From positions 496,001-560,000 of the forward strand of contig NZ_QICN01000001.1 in NCBI RefSeq assembly GCF_003201205.1: a stretch of 64,000 nt of DNA, in the 5' to 3' direction. Source of the DNA: Sinimarinibacterium flocculans. Lineage in GTDB: Bacteria > Pseudomonadota > Gammaproteobacteria > Nevskiales > Nevskiaceae. The notes beneath the pieces are model-generated. The model was not told the origin of the DNA and made no database searches. It saw only the letters and a program-made list of their open reading frames with translations. The position numbers were made by a program, and so were the translations under genes. Positions 8,449-16,538 of this stretch are shown piece by piece (the stretch's first letter is position 1; every line of letters starts with the position of its first letter).

Positions 8449-8484
8449 GAAGGGCGTCCCAGTCGGGACGCCCTTCTTTTTTTG
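8449..8484 (+). terminator. Intrinsic terminator after tRNA-Asp
   Basis: A perfect 12-bp stem (GAAGGGCGTCCC at 8449-8460 with its complement at 8465-8476) closes on a 4-nt loop and runs into a T tract of about seven bases. This is the strongest intrinsic terminator seen in the window. Confidence 0.93.
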
Positions 8485-8596
8485 TCTCGCACGCGGGGCG
8501 GGTGAAAAGCGCGGCTGGGAAGACGGCACTGCGGCGGGCGAGAATGCGACGGCGGTTTTCCGGTTCAGACGCGGCAGTCGTGGGGGAGTGTCCTGA

Positions 8597-9391
8597 ATGT
8601 CACATCCAGTCGTGTTGCTGCACGGCATGTGGTGCACCGGTGCGAACTGGGCGCGCGTGCGCGAGATACTCGAACCGCGCGGCTACGCCTGCTTTTCGCC
8701 GACGCTGCCGGCGCACGAGCCGGTTCCGGATCAGCCGCTGCAGGTCGGACGCTGCAGCCTGCGCGACTATCTGGGCTTTGCCGAGGACGCGATCGCGGCA
8801 CAGGGTTACACGCAGCGCCCGGTTCTGGTCGGGCACGGCATGGGCGCTCTGCTGGCGCAGCAGCTGGCCGCGCGGGTCGATGCCCTGGCGCTGGTGCTGC
8901 TGAACCCCGCACCGCCGGCGGGCGGAGCGGGCCTGCGCCCGCTGAGGTTCGCCGCGATCTCGCCGTGGCTGGCGACCGGCACGTTCTGGCGCCGTCCCTA
9001 CAAGCCCGCATTCGAGCGTGCCGCGCGCATCCTTTTCAATGGCATCGCCGCCGATCGGCATCGCGCGCTCTACGAGACGCTGGTGCACGAGTCGGGTCGC
9101 GCCGTTTCCGAAATCGCGCTGTGGTGGGCGGACCTCGCGCGTGCTGCCGCGATCCGTTCGGACGATGTACGCTGTCCGGTATACGTGGTCAGCTGCGGTG
9201 AAGACCGCCTGATACCCGACGCCGTCGCGCGCCGGGTCGCGGCGCGGTACGCACCGGTGGCACAGCGTCACTATCCAGACCGCGGCCATTGGGTCATCGA
9301 CGACGAGGAGACCGAGGAAATGATGCACGGCATCTGCAGCTGGCTGCGTCCGATCGAGCGGCGCGAAGAGGCGGCAGCTCGTGCGCGCTGA
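8597..9391 (+). CDS. Alpha/beta-hydrolase-fold protein lacking the nucleophile serine
   Basis: A 264-aa alpha/beta-hydrolase-fold protein. The oxyanion-loop HG is at residues 9-10, the acid Asp candidate is in CGEDRLIPD (about 205), and the base His is in DRGHW (about 233). The nucleophile elbow, normally G-x-S-x-G, reads GHGMG at 79-83, so Gly81 replaces the catalytic Ser. The codon is GGC, not a near miss for Ser. It may be a non-hydrolytic relative (lyase, dioxygenase-like or binding protein) or an inactive enzyme. A GGGGGAG ribosome site precedes the ATG. Its 3' end overlaps the DUF3450 gene by 11 bp, so it may be part of the TonB2 operon. Confidence 0.85.
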   Translation: MSHPVVLLHGMWCTGANWARVREILEPRGYACFSPTLPAHEPVPDQPLQVGRCSLRDYLGFAEDAIAAQGYTQRPVLVGHGMGALLAQQLAARVDALALVLLNPAPPAGGAGLRPLRFAAISPWLATGTFWRRPYKPAFERAARILFNGIAADRHRALYETLVHESGRAVSEIALWWADLARAAAIRSDDVRCPVYVVSCGEDRLIPDAVARRVAARYAPVAQRHYPDRGHWVIDDEETEEMMHGICSWLRPIERREEAAARAR

Positions 9392-10166
9392 GGTGTTGCG
9401 CCGCAGCGCCGGCATCGGCGCCGCGGTGCTGCTGGCCGCCGTGTGCACGACCGCACCGGCCCAGCAGGACTCGGTGCAGCGGGCCATCGGCACCGTCGAG
9501 CAGACGCAGCGTGCGGCTGCCCAGTCTCAGCAGCGCATCGACCGGCTCGATGCGCAGACGCGCGAGATGCTGGAGCGCTACCGGGCGGCGGTCTGGCAGG
9601 CGCAGCAGCTCGAGGTCTACAGCGAGCAGATCGAGGAGCTCGTGGAGTCGCAGCGCGGCGATCGCGAGGCGCTGCAACGGCAGATTGACGAGATGGAGCG
9701 GGTCGAGCGCGATCTGCTGCCGTTGATGCTGCGCATGATCGACAGCCTCGAATCGTTCATCGAGCTGGACCTGCCGTTCCTGCCGGATGAGCGGCAGCGC
9801 CGCGTCGCCGAGTTGCGGCGCCTGATGGGTGATGCCGATGTCGGCACCGCCGACAAGTTCCGGCGCATTCTCGAGGCGTATCGCATCGAGGTCGACTACG
9901 GCAATGCGCTCGGCGCGGAGCGGGTCGATGTCGACGGGCGGCTGATGGACCAGCTGCGCGTGGGGCGCACCGGCCTGTTCGCGATCGCGCTCGACGCCGA
10001 GGATGCGCTGCGCTGGGATGCCACGGCGCAACGTTGGGAACCGCTGCAAGCCCGGTATATCCCGGCCCTGAGGGAGGCCTTGCGCATTGCCCGGGAAACC
10101 GCGGCCGCAAGCCTGCTGGTGTTGCCGATGCCGGTGGCCACGAGTGCCGGGGAGGCTGCACGATGA
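9381..10166 (+). CDS. DUF3450 periplasmic coiled-coil protein of the TonB2/TtpC operon
   Basis: This 261-aa protein starts at a GTG that overlaps the upstream stop by 11 bp. It has a signal peptide (about 1-28) and then a long alpha-helical coiled coil (about 30-110), typical of DUF3450. DUF3450 genes are characteristically the first gene of Vibrio-type TonB2 clusters, just ahead of TtpC, as here. It is probably a periplasmic accessory of the transducer. Its stop overlaps the ttpC-like start by 4 bp. Confidence 0.9.
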   Translation: MRAEVLRRSAGIGAAVLLAAVCTTAPAQQDSVQRAIGTVEQTQRAAAQSQQRIDRLDAQTREMLERYRAAVWQAQQLEVYSEQIEELVESQRGDREALQRQIDEMERVERDLLPLMLRMIDSLESFIELDLPFLPDERQRRVAELRRLMGDADVGTADKFRRILEAYRIEVDYGNALGAERVDVDGRLMDQLRVGRTGLFAIALDAEDALRWDATAQRWEPLQARYIPALREALRIARETAAASLLVLPMPVATSAGEAAR

Positions 10167-11509
10167 AGCGCCTGATTGCATCGTTGCTGCTGCTGGTTGC
10201 CGCGCCGGTCATGGCGCAGCCTGCCGGTCTGGATGCCCTGCTCGAGCAGATCCGCAAGAGCCAGAGCGAATCGACACGGCTCAATCAGGAGCGCGAGCAG
10301 CGCTTCCTGCGCAACAAGAGCGAACAGGCCGAATTGCTGCGCCAGGCCGAGCGCGAGCTGGCTGCCGCCAAGGCGCGCGCCGATGCCGCGCGCGGGCGCT
10401 ACGACACGCAGCAGCGCGAGGTGGCGGCGCTCAAGGCGCAGCTGCAGGAACGCGCCGGCGACTACGTGCAGGTCAACGCGGCAGTGCGCCAGCTCGCCGG
10501 CGAGCTGCGCAGTGCCGCAGCCGACTCGATGCTGACGGCGCAGTTTCCCGAGCGCATGGACTTCCTCGACGAGCTCGCGTCGGGAACGGCGCTGCCGAGC
10601 CTGTCCGAGCTGGAGACGCTGTGGTTCACGCTGACCCAGGAGATGACCGAGAGCGGCAAGGTCGCCCGCTTCAGGACGCAGATCGTCGACGAACAGGGCT
10701 CGCGGCGCGACGCCGAGGTCATCCGCATCGGCAGCTTCACGGCGTTTGCGGACGGCCGATACCTGGTCGCGAGCAACGAGGGGCGCCTGCTGACGGCGCT
10801 GCCGAGACAGCCCTCGGGCCGCCTGCAGGATCTCGCCGAGGACTTCGCCGATGCGGACGGACCGGTGGCGCCGGCGCTCGTCGATCCTTCGCGCGGCAGC
10901 CTGCTGCTGATCGAGGGCGAGAAGCCGACGCTGGGCGAGCGCGTGCGCCAGGGTGGCCTCGTCGGTTACGTGATTCTCGCGATCGGAGCCGTCGGCCTGC
11001 TGCTCGCGTTCGGCCAGATGGCGTATCTCGAAGCGGTGGGCCGGCGCGTGCGCCGGCAGCTGCGCGAACTGCGAACGCCGCGTGCGGACAATCCGCTCGG
11101 TCGTGTGCTCAAGGTATTCGAGGGGGACGACACGCACCAGGAAGATGACGCCGAGCTGCTGGAGCTCAAGCTGTCGGAGGCGGTGTTGCGCGAGATGCCG
11201 CCGCTGGAGCGCGCGCAGTCGATCCTGCGCCTGTTCGCGGCCACCGCACCGCTGCTCGGCCTGCTCGGCACCGTCACCGGCATGATCGTGACCTTCCAGG
11301 CGATCACGGTCTTCGGCACCGGCGATCCGAAGCTGATGGCCGACGGCATTTCGCAGGCGCTGGTGACGACCGTCGAGGGGCTCGTGGTCGCCTTGCCGCT
11401 GCTGTTCGTCAACGTGCTGCTGGCGACGCGTGCGCGCGCCATCGTGCAGGTGCTGGACGAACAGTCGGCCGGCCTGCTCGCGCAGCGGCTGGAGGCGGGG
11501 CGTGCTTGA
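10163..11509 (+). CDS. TtpC-like MotA/TolQ/ExbB-family protein with periplasmic coiled-coil extension
   Basis: This 448-aa protein combines a signal peptide (1-18), a periplasmic coiled coil and globular region (about 25-250), and a C-terminal ExbB-like unit with membrane segments near 265-288, 355-380 and 400-422. The channel motif LLGLLGTVTGMIVTF is at 364-378. This architecture is diagnostic of TtpC, the fourth component needed by Vibrio TonB2 systems. The ATG at 10163 overlaps the DUF3450 stop (ATGA). It is followed by ExbB2, ExbD2 and TonB2 with 4- to 8-bp overlaps or gaps, so one polycistronic transcript is likely. Confidence 0.93.
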   Translation: MKRLIASLLLLVAAPVMAQPAGLDALLEQIRKSQSESTRLNQEREQRFLRNKSEQAELLRQAERELAAAKARADAARGRYDTQQREVAALKAQLQERAGDYVQVNAAVRQLAGELRSAAADSMLTAQFPERMDFLDELASGTALPSLSELETLWFTLTQEMTESGKVARFRTQIVDEQGSRRDAEVIRIGSFTAFADGRYLVASNEGRLLTALPRQPSGRLQDLAEDFADADGPVAPALVDPSRGSLLLIEGEKPTLGERVRQGGLVGYVILAIGAVGLLLAFGQMAYLEAVGRRVRRQLRELRTPRADNPLGRVLKVFEGDDTHQEDDAELLELKLSEAVLREMPPLERAQSILRLFAATAPLLGLLGTVTGMIVTFQAITVFGTGDPKLMADGISQALVTTVEGLVVALPLLFVNVLLATRARAIVQVLDEQSAGLLAQRLEAGRA

Positions 11510-12041
11510 CCTGCTCGGGGCCTCCGACGCCGGGCTGCTGTTGCCCGTGCAACGCTTCATGGACGCGGGCGGCTTCGTGCTGTGGTGGATCTTCGCAGCG
11601 GCCATCGTGCTGTGGACGCTGATCCTCGAACGCTACTGGTACTTCCGGAGGATCTGGCCGCGCCGTCGCGATGGCGTGCGGCGCGTCTGGCAGGCACGCC
11701 CGGAGCGTCGGTCGTGGACGGCGCGCCGCATCCGCGCCGCGATGCTGGGCGAGCAGGAGGCCTCGATGGCGGCGACGCTGCCGCTGATCCAGGTGCTGAT
11801 CTCGATGTGCCCGCTGCTTGGTCTGCTCGGCACCGTCACCGGCATGATCGAGGTCTTCGACGTGATGTCGCTGAAGGGCACGTCGGACGCGCGGGCGATG
11901 GCGGCCGGCGTGTCGCGTGCGACGGTGCCGACGATGGCGGGCATGGTCGTCGGCCTGTCCGGGCTGCTGTCGATCAACCGCTTCCGCAAGCGGGTCCGAG
12001 TCGAGACCGAGCGGCTCGGCGACGAGCTGGCCTACACCTGA
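11502..12041 (+). CDS. exbB: ExbB2-type proton channel
   Basis: A 179-aa three-helix ExbB-family protein with membrane segments near 23-45, 92-117 and 132-158. The signature LLGLLGTVTGMIEVF lies at about 104-118, and a DVMSLKGTSDARAMAAG segment typical of ExbB2 follows. It starts at a GTG overlapping the TtpC stop by 8 bp. With ExbD2 it should form the proton-driven motor that energises TonB2. The short cytoplasmic loop compared with E. coli ExbB is normal for this subfamily. Confidence 0.93.
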   Translation: MLDLLGASDAGLLLPVQRFMDAGGFVLWWIFAAAIVLWTLILERYWYFRRIWPRRRDGVRRVWQARPERRSWTARRIRAAMLGEQEASMAATLPLIQVLISMCPLLGLLGTVTGMIEVFDVMSLKGTSDARAMAAGVSRATVPTMAGMVVGLSGLLSINRFRKRVRVETERLGDELAYT

Positions 12042-12048
12042 GACGCCC

Positions 12049-12453
12049 ATGAAAGTCCGCCGCCACGCCGCGCCGCCCGAGGACACCGGCATCGATCTGA
12101 CACCGATGCTCGACGTCATCTTCATCATGCTGATCTTCTTCATCGTCACGACGACCTTCGTGCGCGAGGCCGGCATCGAGATCAACCGCCCGTCCGCCGA
12201 GACCGCGGTCAAGCAGGAGCAGAGCAATATCCTCGTCGCGATCTCCGCGGACAGCGAGGTCTGGATCGACGGCCAGCGTGTCGACATCCGTGAACTGCGC
12301 GGCATGATCCGCAAGCTCAAGTCCGAGAACCCGGAGGCCGCGGTCATCGTCCAGGCCGACCGCGATGCGCGCGCCGGCCTTCTGGTGCAGGCCATGGACC
12401 AGGCGCGGCTCGCCGGCGTGCGCGATGTGGCGGTCGCCGCGGAGCAGCCGTGA
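12049..12453 (+). CDS. exbD: ExbD2-type proton channel subunit
   Basis: A 134-aa ExbD protein. The cytoplasmic N-terminus leads into DLTPMLDVIFIMLIFFIV (about 16-33), which keeps the proton-carrying Asp (Asp22), and a periplasmic domain follows from about 60. This contrasts with the ExbD at 1-482, where the equivalent residue is Asn. It begins 8 bp after exbB and ends overlapping the next gene by 4 bp (GTGA). It partners ExbB2 in driving TonB2. Confidence 0.94.
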   Translation: MKVRRHAAPPEDTGIDLTPMLDVIFIMLIFFIVTTTFVREAGIEINRPSAETAVKQEQSNILVAISADSEVWIDGQRVDIRELRGMIRKLKSENPEAAVIVQADRDARAGLLVQAMDQARLAGVRDVAVAAEQP

Positions 12454-12755
12454 AGCAGCGCCTGCTCGTCTATGCGCTGGTCCTGGTCGTCGTGCTCGGC
12501 TGGCTGGCTTGGCGCGGGCGCACGCCGGCGCCGATCGACGTGATCGTCGTGCGCGATGGCGTGGTCAGCGCCGACGGGCAGATCGTCGAGACCGCACAGC
12601 TCGGCGCGCATGTCGCGGCGCAGCTCGAGCGCGATGCGCGGCGGCGCGTGCGCGTCACCGTCGATGCCAAGGCGCCGAGCACGACGCTGATTCCGGTGCT
12701 GCAGTCGCTCGAGCAGTCCGGCGTCGAGAACGTCGAAGTGATCGCGAACCCGTGA
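12450..12755 (+). CDS. Miniature ExbD-like membrane protein, new component candidate
   Basis: A 101-aa protein with one N-terminal membrane segment (about 5-21) and a small periplasmic domain (about 28-100). The pattern of the domain (IDVIVVRDGVVSADGQIV, then a helix, then VRVTVDAKAP and VENVEVIANP) parallels the periplasmic domain of the ExbD2 protein encoded just before it. It lacks the cytoplasmic tail and the DLTPxxD membrane motif, so it should not carry protons itself. The GTG start overlaps the exbD stop and the stop overlaps the tonB start, so it is translated as part of the set. I infer a stripped-down ExbD paralogue; no named family is recognised. Confidence 0.78.
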   Translation: MKQRLLVYALVLVVVLGWLAWRGRTPAPIDVIVVRDGVVSADGQIVETAQLGAHVAAQLERDARRRVRVTVDAKAPSTTLIPVLQSLEQSGVENVEVIANP

Positions 12756-13429
12756 CACGCTGGCTGGTCACGCCGCCGGCCGCGTTGCTGATCGCGCTGG
12801 CCCTGTTCCTGCTCATGGAGTGGCTCATCCGGCCGCCGCAGGGCCCGGACGATCTGTTGCGCGTACTGCCGGAGGTCGAGGTCGTACGCGCCACGCCCGA
12901 GGAGGAACCGCCGCCGGATCTCGCCAGCCCGGACGCGGCCCCGCCGCCGCCACCGGCCGCGCCACCGGCGCTCACGCGACCGGACCTGCCGTCGGTCGCC
13001 GTGCCGGCGCTCGACGCGGTGCCGCTGGACGTGGGACCGGTCGCCCTGCCGACGCGACTGGCGGGCAGCAGCCTGAAACTCGGCAGCAGCGGCGCGTTCG
13101 GCGGTTTCGCCGGTGGCGGGGGCGGCGGTACGGGAACCGGCAAGGGTTTCAGCGGACGCCCGCTGATCCCGCTGTCGACAGCGCGTCCGCAGATGCCGGA
13201 GTGGGCCTGCAAGCAGGGCATCCGCGGCTGGGTCGAGGTGGTGTTCACGGTCCTGCCGACCGGCAAGGTGACGGATGTGCGGCTGATCGACGCCGATCCG
13301 CGCGGCGTCTTCGAGACGGCGGCGATCGAGAGCGTGGCCAACTGGATCTACGAGTCCCATGACCGCGCGCGCGAGGTCAAGCAGCGTGTCGAGATGGACC
13401 CGGCGGATTGCGCGTACAACTGGCAATGA
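12752..13429 (+). CDS. tonB: TonB2-type energy transducer
   Basis: A 225-aa TonB-family protein: an N-terminal membrane anchor (about 9-26), a proline-rich periplasmic linker (about 45-85), a Gly-rich stretch (about 112-130) and a C-terminal TonB domain (about 145-205) with the GWVEVVFTVLPTGKVTDVRL strand pattern. It contacts TonB-dependent outer-membrane receptors. The canonical YP box is replaced by MPEWACKQG, and Cys residues at about 153 and 221 could pair. It starts at a GTG overlapping the mini-ExbD stop and ends overlapping the TPR-DUF1329 gene (ATGA). Confidence 0.92.
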   Translation: MTRWLVTPPAALLIALALFLLMEWLIRPPQGPDDLLRVLPEVEVVRATPEEEPPPDLASPDAAPPPPPAAPPALTRPDLPSVAVPALDAVPLDVGPVALPTRLAGSSLKLGSSGAFGGFAGGGGGGTGTGKGFSGRPLIPLSTARPQMPEWACKQGIRGWVEVVFTVLPTGKVTDVRLIDADPRGVFETAAIESVANWIYESHDRAREVKQRVEMDPADCAYNWQ

Positions 13430-16086
13430 AGACGCGCACGTCCATGCCCGGACACGGCCGTTCGACGGCGGAACCGCCCACCGGACCGTACTGCCGTGTG
13501 TCCCGCCGGTTACGGCTTCCCGGGCAGGCCGCAGTCCTGCTGCTGCTCGTGCCCATGGCCGTGCAGGCGCAGCAGTACCGCAGCGAGACGCGCGAGCTCG
13601 AGTCCGTCCCGCCAGCCGTCGAGCAGAAGAGCGCGCAGGAGCTGCTGCGCACGACCAAGGACCCGTATGCCAAGTCCCTGCTGCTGCGCGATCTGGCCGC
13701 GCAGGCCGCGCAGTCGGGTGACGCCGGCGCCGCCGCGCGCTATCTGGAACAGGCGCTGGCGCAGAACGCCCTGTCCGGCATCGCCGAGCAGCAGTTGCGC
13801 GAGCAGCTCTCGCAGCTGTACCTGTCGAGCGGCGACTACCAGAAGCTCGTTCCCCAGCTCGAGGCCCAGGTCAAGTCCGGCAAGGCCGGGGTCGAGACGC
13901 TGATCGCGCTGGGCTCGGCGTACATCGAACAGAAGCGCTACAGCGCGGCGATTCCGCTGCTGCAGCGGGGCATGCGCGAAGCGGCGGCGCAGAAGCGTCG
14001 CATCGATCCGTCGTGGCGGCGCGCACTTGCCGCAGCGCTGCTGGCCGCAGGGCGCGAACGCGAGGCGCTGCCGGAACTCGAGAAGCTGCTGGCCGAGGAC
14101 CCGACCCAGCGCGACGACTGGATGCGGCTGGCGGCGATCCACCTGAAGGCGGGCGACAAATCGCGTGCCGCCGCGGTCATGGAGATCGCCGGCCGCCTGG
14201 GCTTTCTCGGCGACACCGAAAGCCGCTTGCGCCTGGTGACGCTCACGGCGCAGATCGGTGCGCCGTTCGAGGCGGCATCGACGCTCGCCGAGTTCATCGA
14301 GCGCAAGCAGGTGCCGCTCAACGGCGAGAGCGCGACGCTGCTGGCCTCGCTGTGGATCGCGGCGCGCGAATCGCAGCTTGCGCTCGCCGCGCTCGACGAT
14401 GCGATCCGCCTGGCGCCTTCGGCGCGGCTCTACCAGCAACGGGCGCAGTTGCACATGGATCGCGAGGAATACGGCGAGGCGGCGCGTGCGTTGTCGGCGG
14501 CGATCGAGCGCGGCGCGCGCGACGGCGCGACCCTGATGGCCCTGGGCATGGCGCGCTATCAGCAAGCCGACATCGATGCCGCGCTGCAGGCGTTTCGCGA
14601 GGCGCAGGCGCAGGGCGCCTCGCGCAAGCTGGCGGGCGACTGGATCGAGTATCTGGAATCGGGCCGCGCGCGCGAGCAGGCGATGGCCGCCGCGGCACAG
14701 CGCCGCGTGCGCAGCGACGAGCCGGTACGCCTGGGTGGGCGGCTCGGCGATGCGCCGGTCACGGTAACGGCCGCGGCCACCGGCGATGCGGACGGTGCGG
14801 GGGCGGCGCCGCGCACCGTCCGTGGCGGCTTGACGCCGATCGGAGCCGAGGCCAGTGCCAGCGCCGACGGCAGCATCCCGGCGTGGACCGGCGGGCTGAC
14901 GCAGGCCCAGTGGCCGAGCGGATTTCGCAAGGGCGAGCGCCTGCGTGACCCGTTCGCCGGAGAGCGGCCGCTGTTCACGATCACCCGCGACAACCTCGCG
15001 CGTTACCGCGAACGGCTGAGCCAGGGGCACCTGGCGCTGTTCGCGCGCTACCCCGGCTACACGATGCCGGTCTACGCGACCCGCCGCAGTGTCAGCTACC
15101 CGCAGGCGATCTATGAGGCCAGCCAGGCGAACATCGGGCGGGCCAGGCTGCTCGGCCCCGACGCACTGGCGGGGGCGAAGCTGGGCGTGCCGTTCCCGAA
15201 ACCGCAGTCCGGCGTCGAGGTGATGTGGAATCACCGCACGCGCTACCGCGGCAACTCGGTCGAGGCACAGACGACGCAGGCGGTGGTGCAGCCGCGCGGC
15301 TCGCCGATCTATCTCAAGCAGACCGAACGCGTCTGGTTCCGCTACGGCAATACCGACGATCCGGTCGATCTGTCGAAACAGAACATCCTGCTGTACTACC
15401 TGACCTGGTTCGGCAAGACCCGCAACGAGGTCGACTTCCTGGCGCTGGTGCACGAGAGCGCGAACTCGCTCGAGAACCCGCGCAACATCTGGGTGCTGCC
15501 GCCGGGCATCCCGCGCATGTTCCGCGTGCCGCCGGTGGGTTACGACCAGCCTTTCGTGGGCTCCGACGGCCTGATGTTCATCGACATGGTCGACATGTAC
15601 AACGGCGCCTTCGACCGCTACGTCTGGAAGCTGCTCGGCAAGCGCGAGCTCTACATTCCCTACAACGGCTTTCGCATCGGTGATGGCAGCTACAGCTACG
15701 ACGCCCTGTTGACGCCGCATCACTTCAACCAGGAGGCGACGCGCTACGAGTTGCACCGGGTCTGGGTGATCGAGGCCACCGAGCGATCGGGCAAGCGTCA
15801 CAGCTTCGGTACGCGCACCTTCTATGTCGACGAGGACAGCTGGAACGTCGTGCTGGTGGAGAACGAGGATCGTTCGGGGCAGCTCTGGCGCTTCCAGGAG
15901 GGGCATCTGCTGCCGTTCTACGACGGCGCATTCGCCAACACCGCGCCGATGCTGGTCTACGACTTCAAGGACGGGCGCTACTTCGCCAGCCGCCTGTCGG
16001 CCGAGGACCGGCCGCCGGAGTACGGCGTGCCGATGCGCGACGCCGAATTCGTGCCGGCAGCGGTGCGCGCACGCTACGCGCGCTGA
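13426..16086 (+). CDS. TPR-DUF1329 fusion protein of the TonB2 operon
   Basis: An 886-aa exported protein joining two modules. About residues 65-430 are tandem TPR repeats, as in the TPR protein that normally closes TonB2 clusters. About 470-886 is a full DUF1329 domain (family PF07044, outer-membrane/lipoprotein-sorting-like), closely parallel to the separate DUF1329 protein at 18592-19950. Shared motifs include DGSIPAWTGG, RPLFTIT, MWNH, YNGAF.RY.WKL and YIPYNGFRI. The start at 13426 overlaps the tonB stop (ATGA). A GTG at 13498 would give a shorter, more typical signal peptide (hydrophobic stretch then AVQA), so the true start is uncertain. It probably acts at the outer membrane, powered or recruited by TonB2. 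Confidence 0.88.
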   Translation: MKTRTSMPGHGRSTAEPPTGPYCRVSRRLRLPGQAAVLLLLVPMAVQAQQYRSETRELESVPPAVEQKSAQELLRTTKDPYAKSLLLRDLAAQAAQSGDAGAAARYLEQALAQNALSGIAEQQLREQLSQLYLSSGDYQKLVPQLEAQVKSGKAGVETLIALGSAYIEQKRYSAAIPLLQRGMREAAAQKRRIDPSWRRALAAALLAAGREREALPELEKLLAEDPTQRDDWMRLAAIHLKAGDKSRAAAVMEIAGRLGFLGDTESRLRLVTLTAQIGAPFEAASTLAEFIERKQVPLNGESATLLASLWIAARESQLALAALDDAIRLAPSARLYQQRAQLHMDREEYGEAARALSAAIERGARDGATLMALGMARYQQADIDAALQAFREAQAQGASRKLAGDWIEYLESGRAREQAMAAAAQRRVRSDEPVRLGGRLGDAPVTVTAAATGDADGAGAAPRTVRGGLTPIGAEASASADGSIPAWTGGLTQAQWPSGFRKGERLRDPFAGERPLFTITRDNLARYRERLSQGHLALFARYPGYTMPVYATRRSVSYPQAIYEASQANIGRARLLGPDALAGAKLGVPFPKPQSGVEVMWNHRTRYRGNSVEAQTTQAVVQPRGSPIYLKQTERVWFRYGNTDDPVDLSKQNILLYYLTWFGKTRNEVDFLALVHESANSLENPRNIWVLPPGIPRMFRVPPVGYDQPFVGSDGLMFIDMVDMYNGAFDRYVWKLLGKRELYIPYNGFRIGDGSYSYDALLTPHHFNQEATRYELHRVWVIEATERSGKRHSFGTRTFYVDEDSWNVVLVENEDRSGQLWRFQEGHLLPFYDGAFANTAPMLVYDFKDGRYFASRLSAEDRPPEYGVPMRDAEFVPAAVRARYAR

Positions 16087-16199
16087 GCGGCCGCGCCGTC
16101 ACGAAAGATTCATCGCCCCGCACTGCAACCCTTTCGCCGTACCCTGCATCTGATCTGCGGCAAGGCGTCGGTTCCTTGCCGGCGGACGGAGAAGGGGAC

Positions 16200-16463
16200 A
16201 TGAATCAGACGGTGGGTGCCATGCTGCTGGTGTTGTCGCTGAGCGGTGTCGGAGAAGCGGCAACGGCCTGTGACGACCAGCGGTCCGTGGAGGCAGCAGG
16301 CTCGTTGCTGCATCAGGCGCTGTCGGAACTGCGCGACGAGCGCGACCGGCAGATGCAGGCGCAAGCGCGCATCGCGCTGGCGCAGCTGCGCTCGGAAACC
16401 GAGACCGCCCTCGCGCAGGGTGCGTCGACCGCAGCCGGGCATTCGGTCAGGACCGGGCCCTGA
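16200..16463 (+). CDS. Small exported helical protein, unknown
   Basis: An 87-aa protein with a signal peptide (1-20, cleavage near GEAA) and an alpha-helical, Gln/Arg/Glu-rich mature region (about 30-75). An AGAAGGGG ribosome site lies just before the ATG. It has its own 113-bp upstream spacer after the TPR-DUF1329 gene, so it may or may not belong to that operon. No family recognised. Confidence 0.6.
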   Translation: MNQTVGAMLLVLSLSGVGEAATACDDQRSVEAAGSLLHQALSELRDERDRQMQAQARIALAQLRSETETALAQGASTAAGHSVRTGP

Positions 16464-16508
16464 GGGACGTTGCCGGCAGGGCGGACGAGCTGCCGGCCCT
16501 CGCAGTGC

Positions 16509-16528
16509 GGCTGCCGCTGACGGCAGCC
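16509..16528. terminator. GC-rich hairpin between convergent genes, possible bidirectional terminator
   Basis: GGCTGCCG (16509-16516) pairs perfectly with CGGCAGCC (16521-16528) around a CTGA loop. A second 8-bp inverted repeat lies at 16472-16479 / 16490-16497. Neither is followed by a T tract, so this is weak support for termination between the small exported protein and the gene at 16539-17015. Confidence 0.35.
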
Positions 16529-16538
16529 CGGACCGGTA

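Noticed and set aside
13510-15906. A 798-residue minus-strand frame
   Set aside because: It is a shadow of the TPR-DUF1329 gene with no motifs and no ribosome site.
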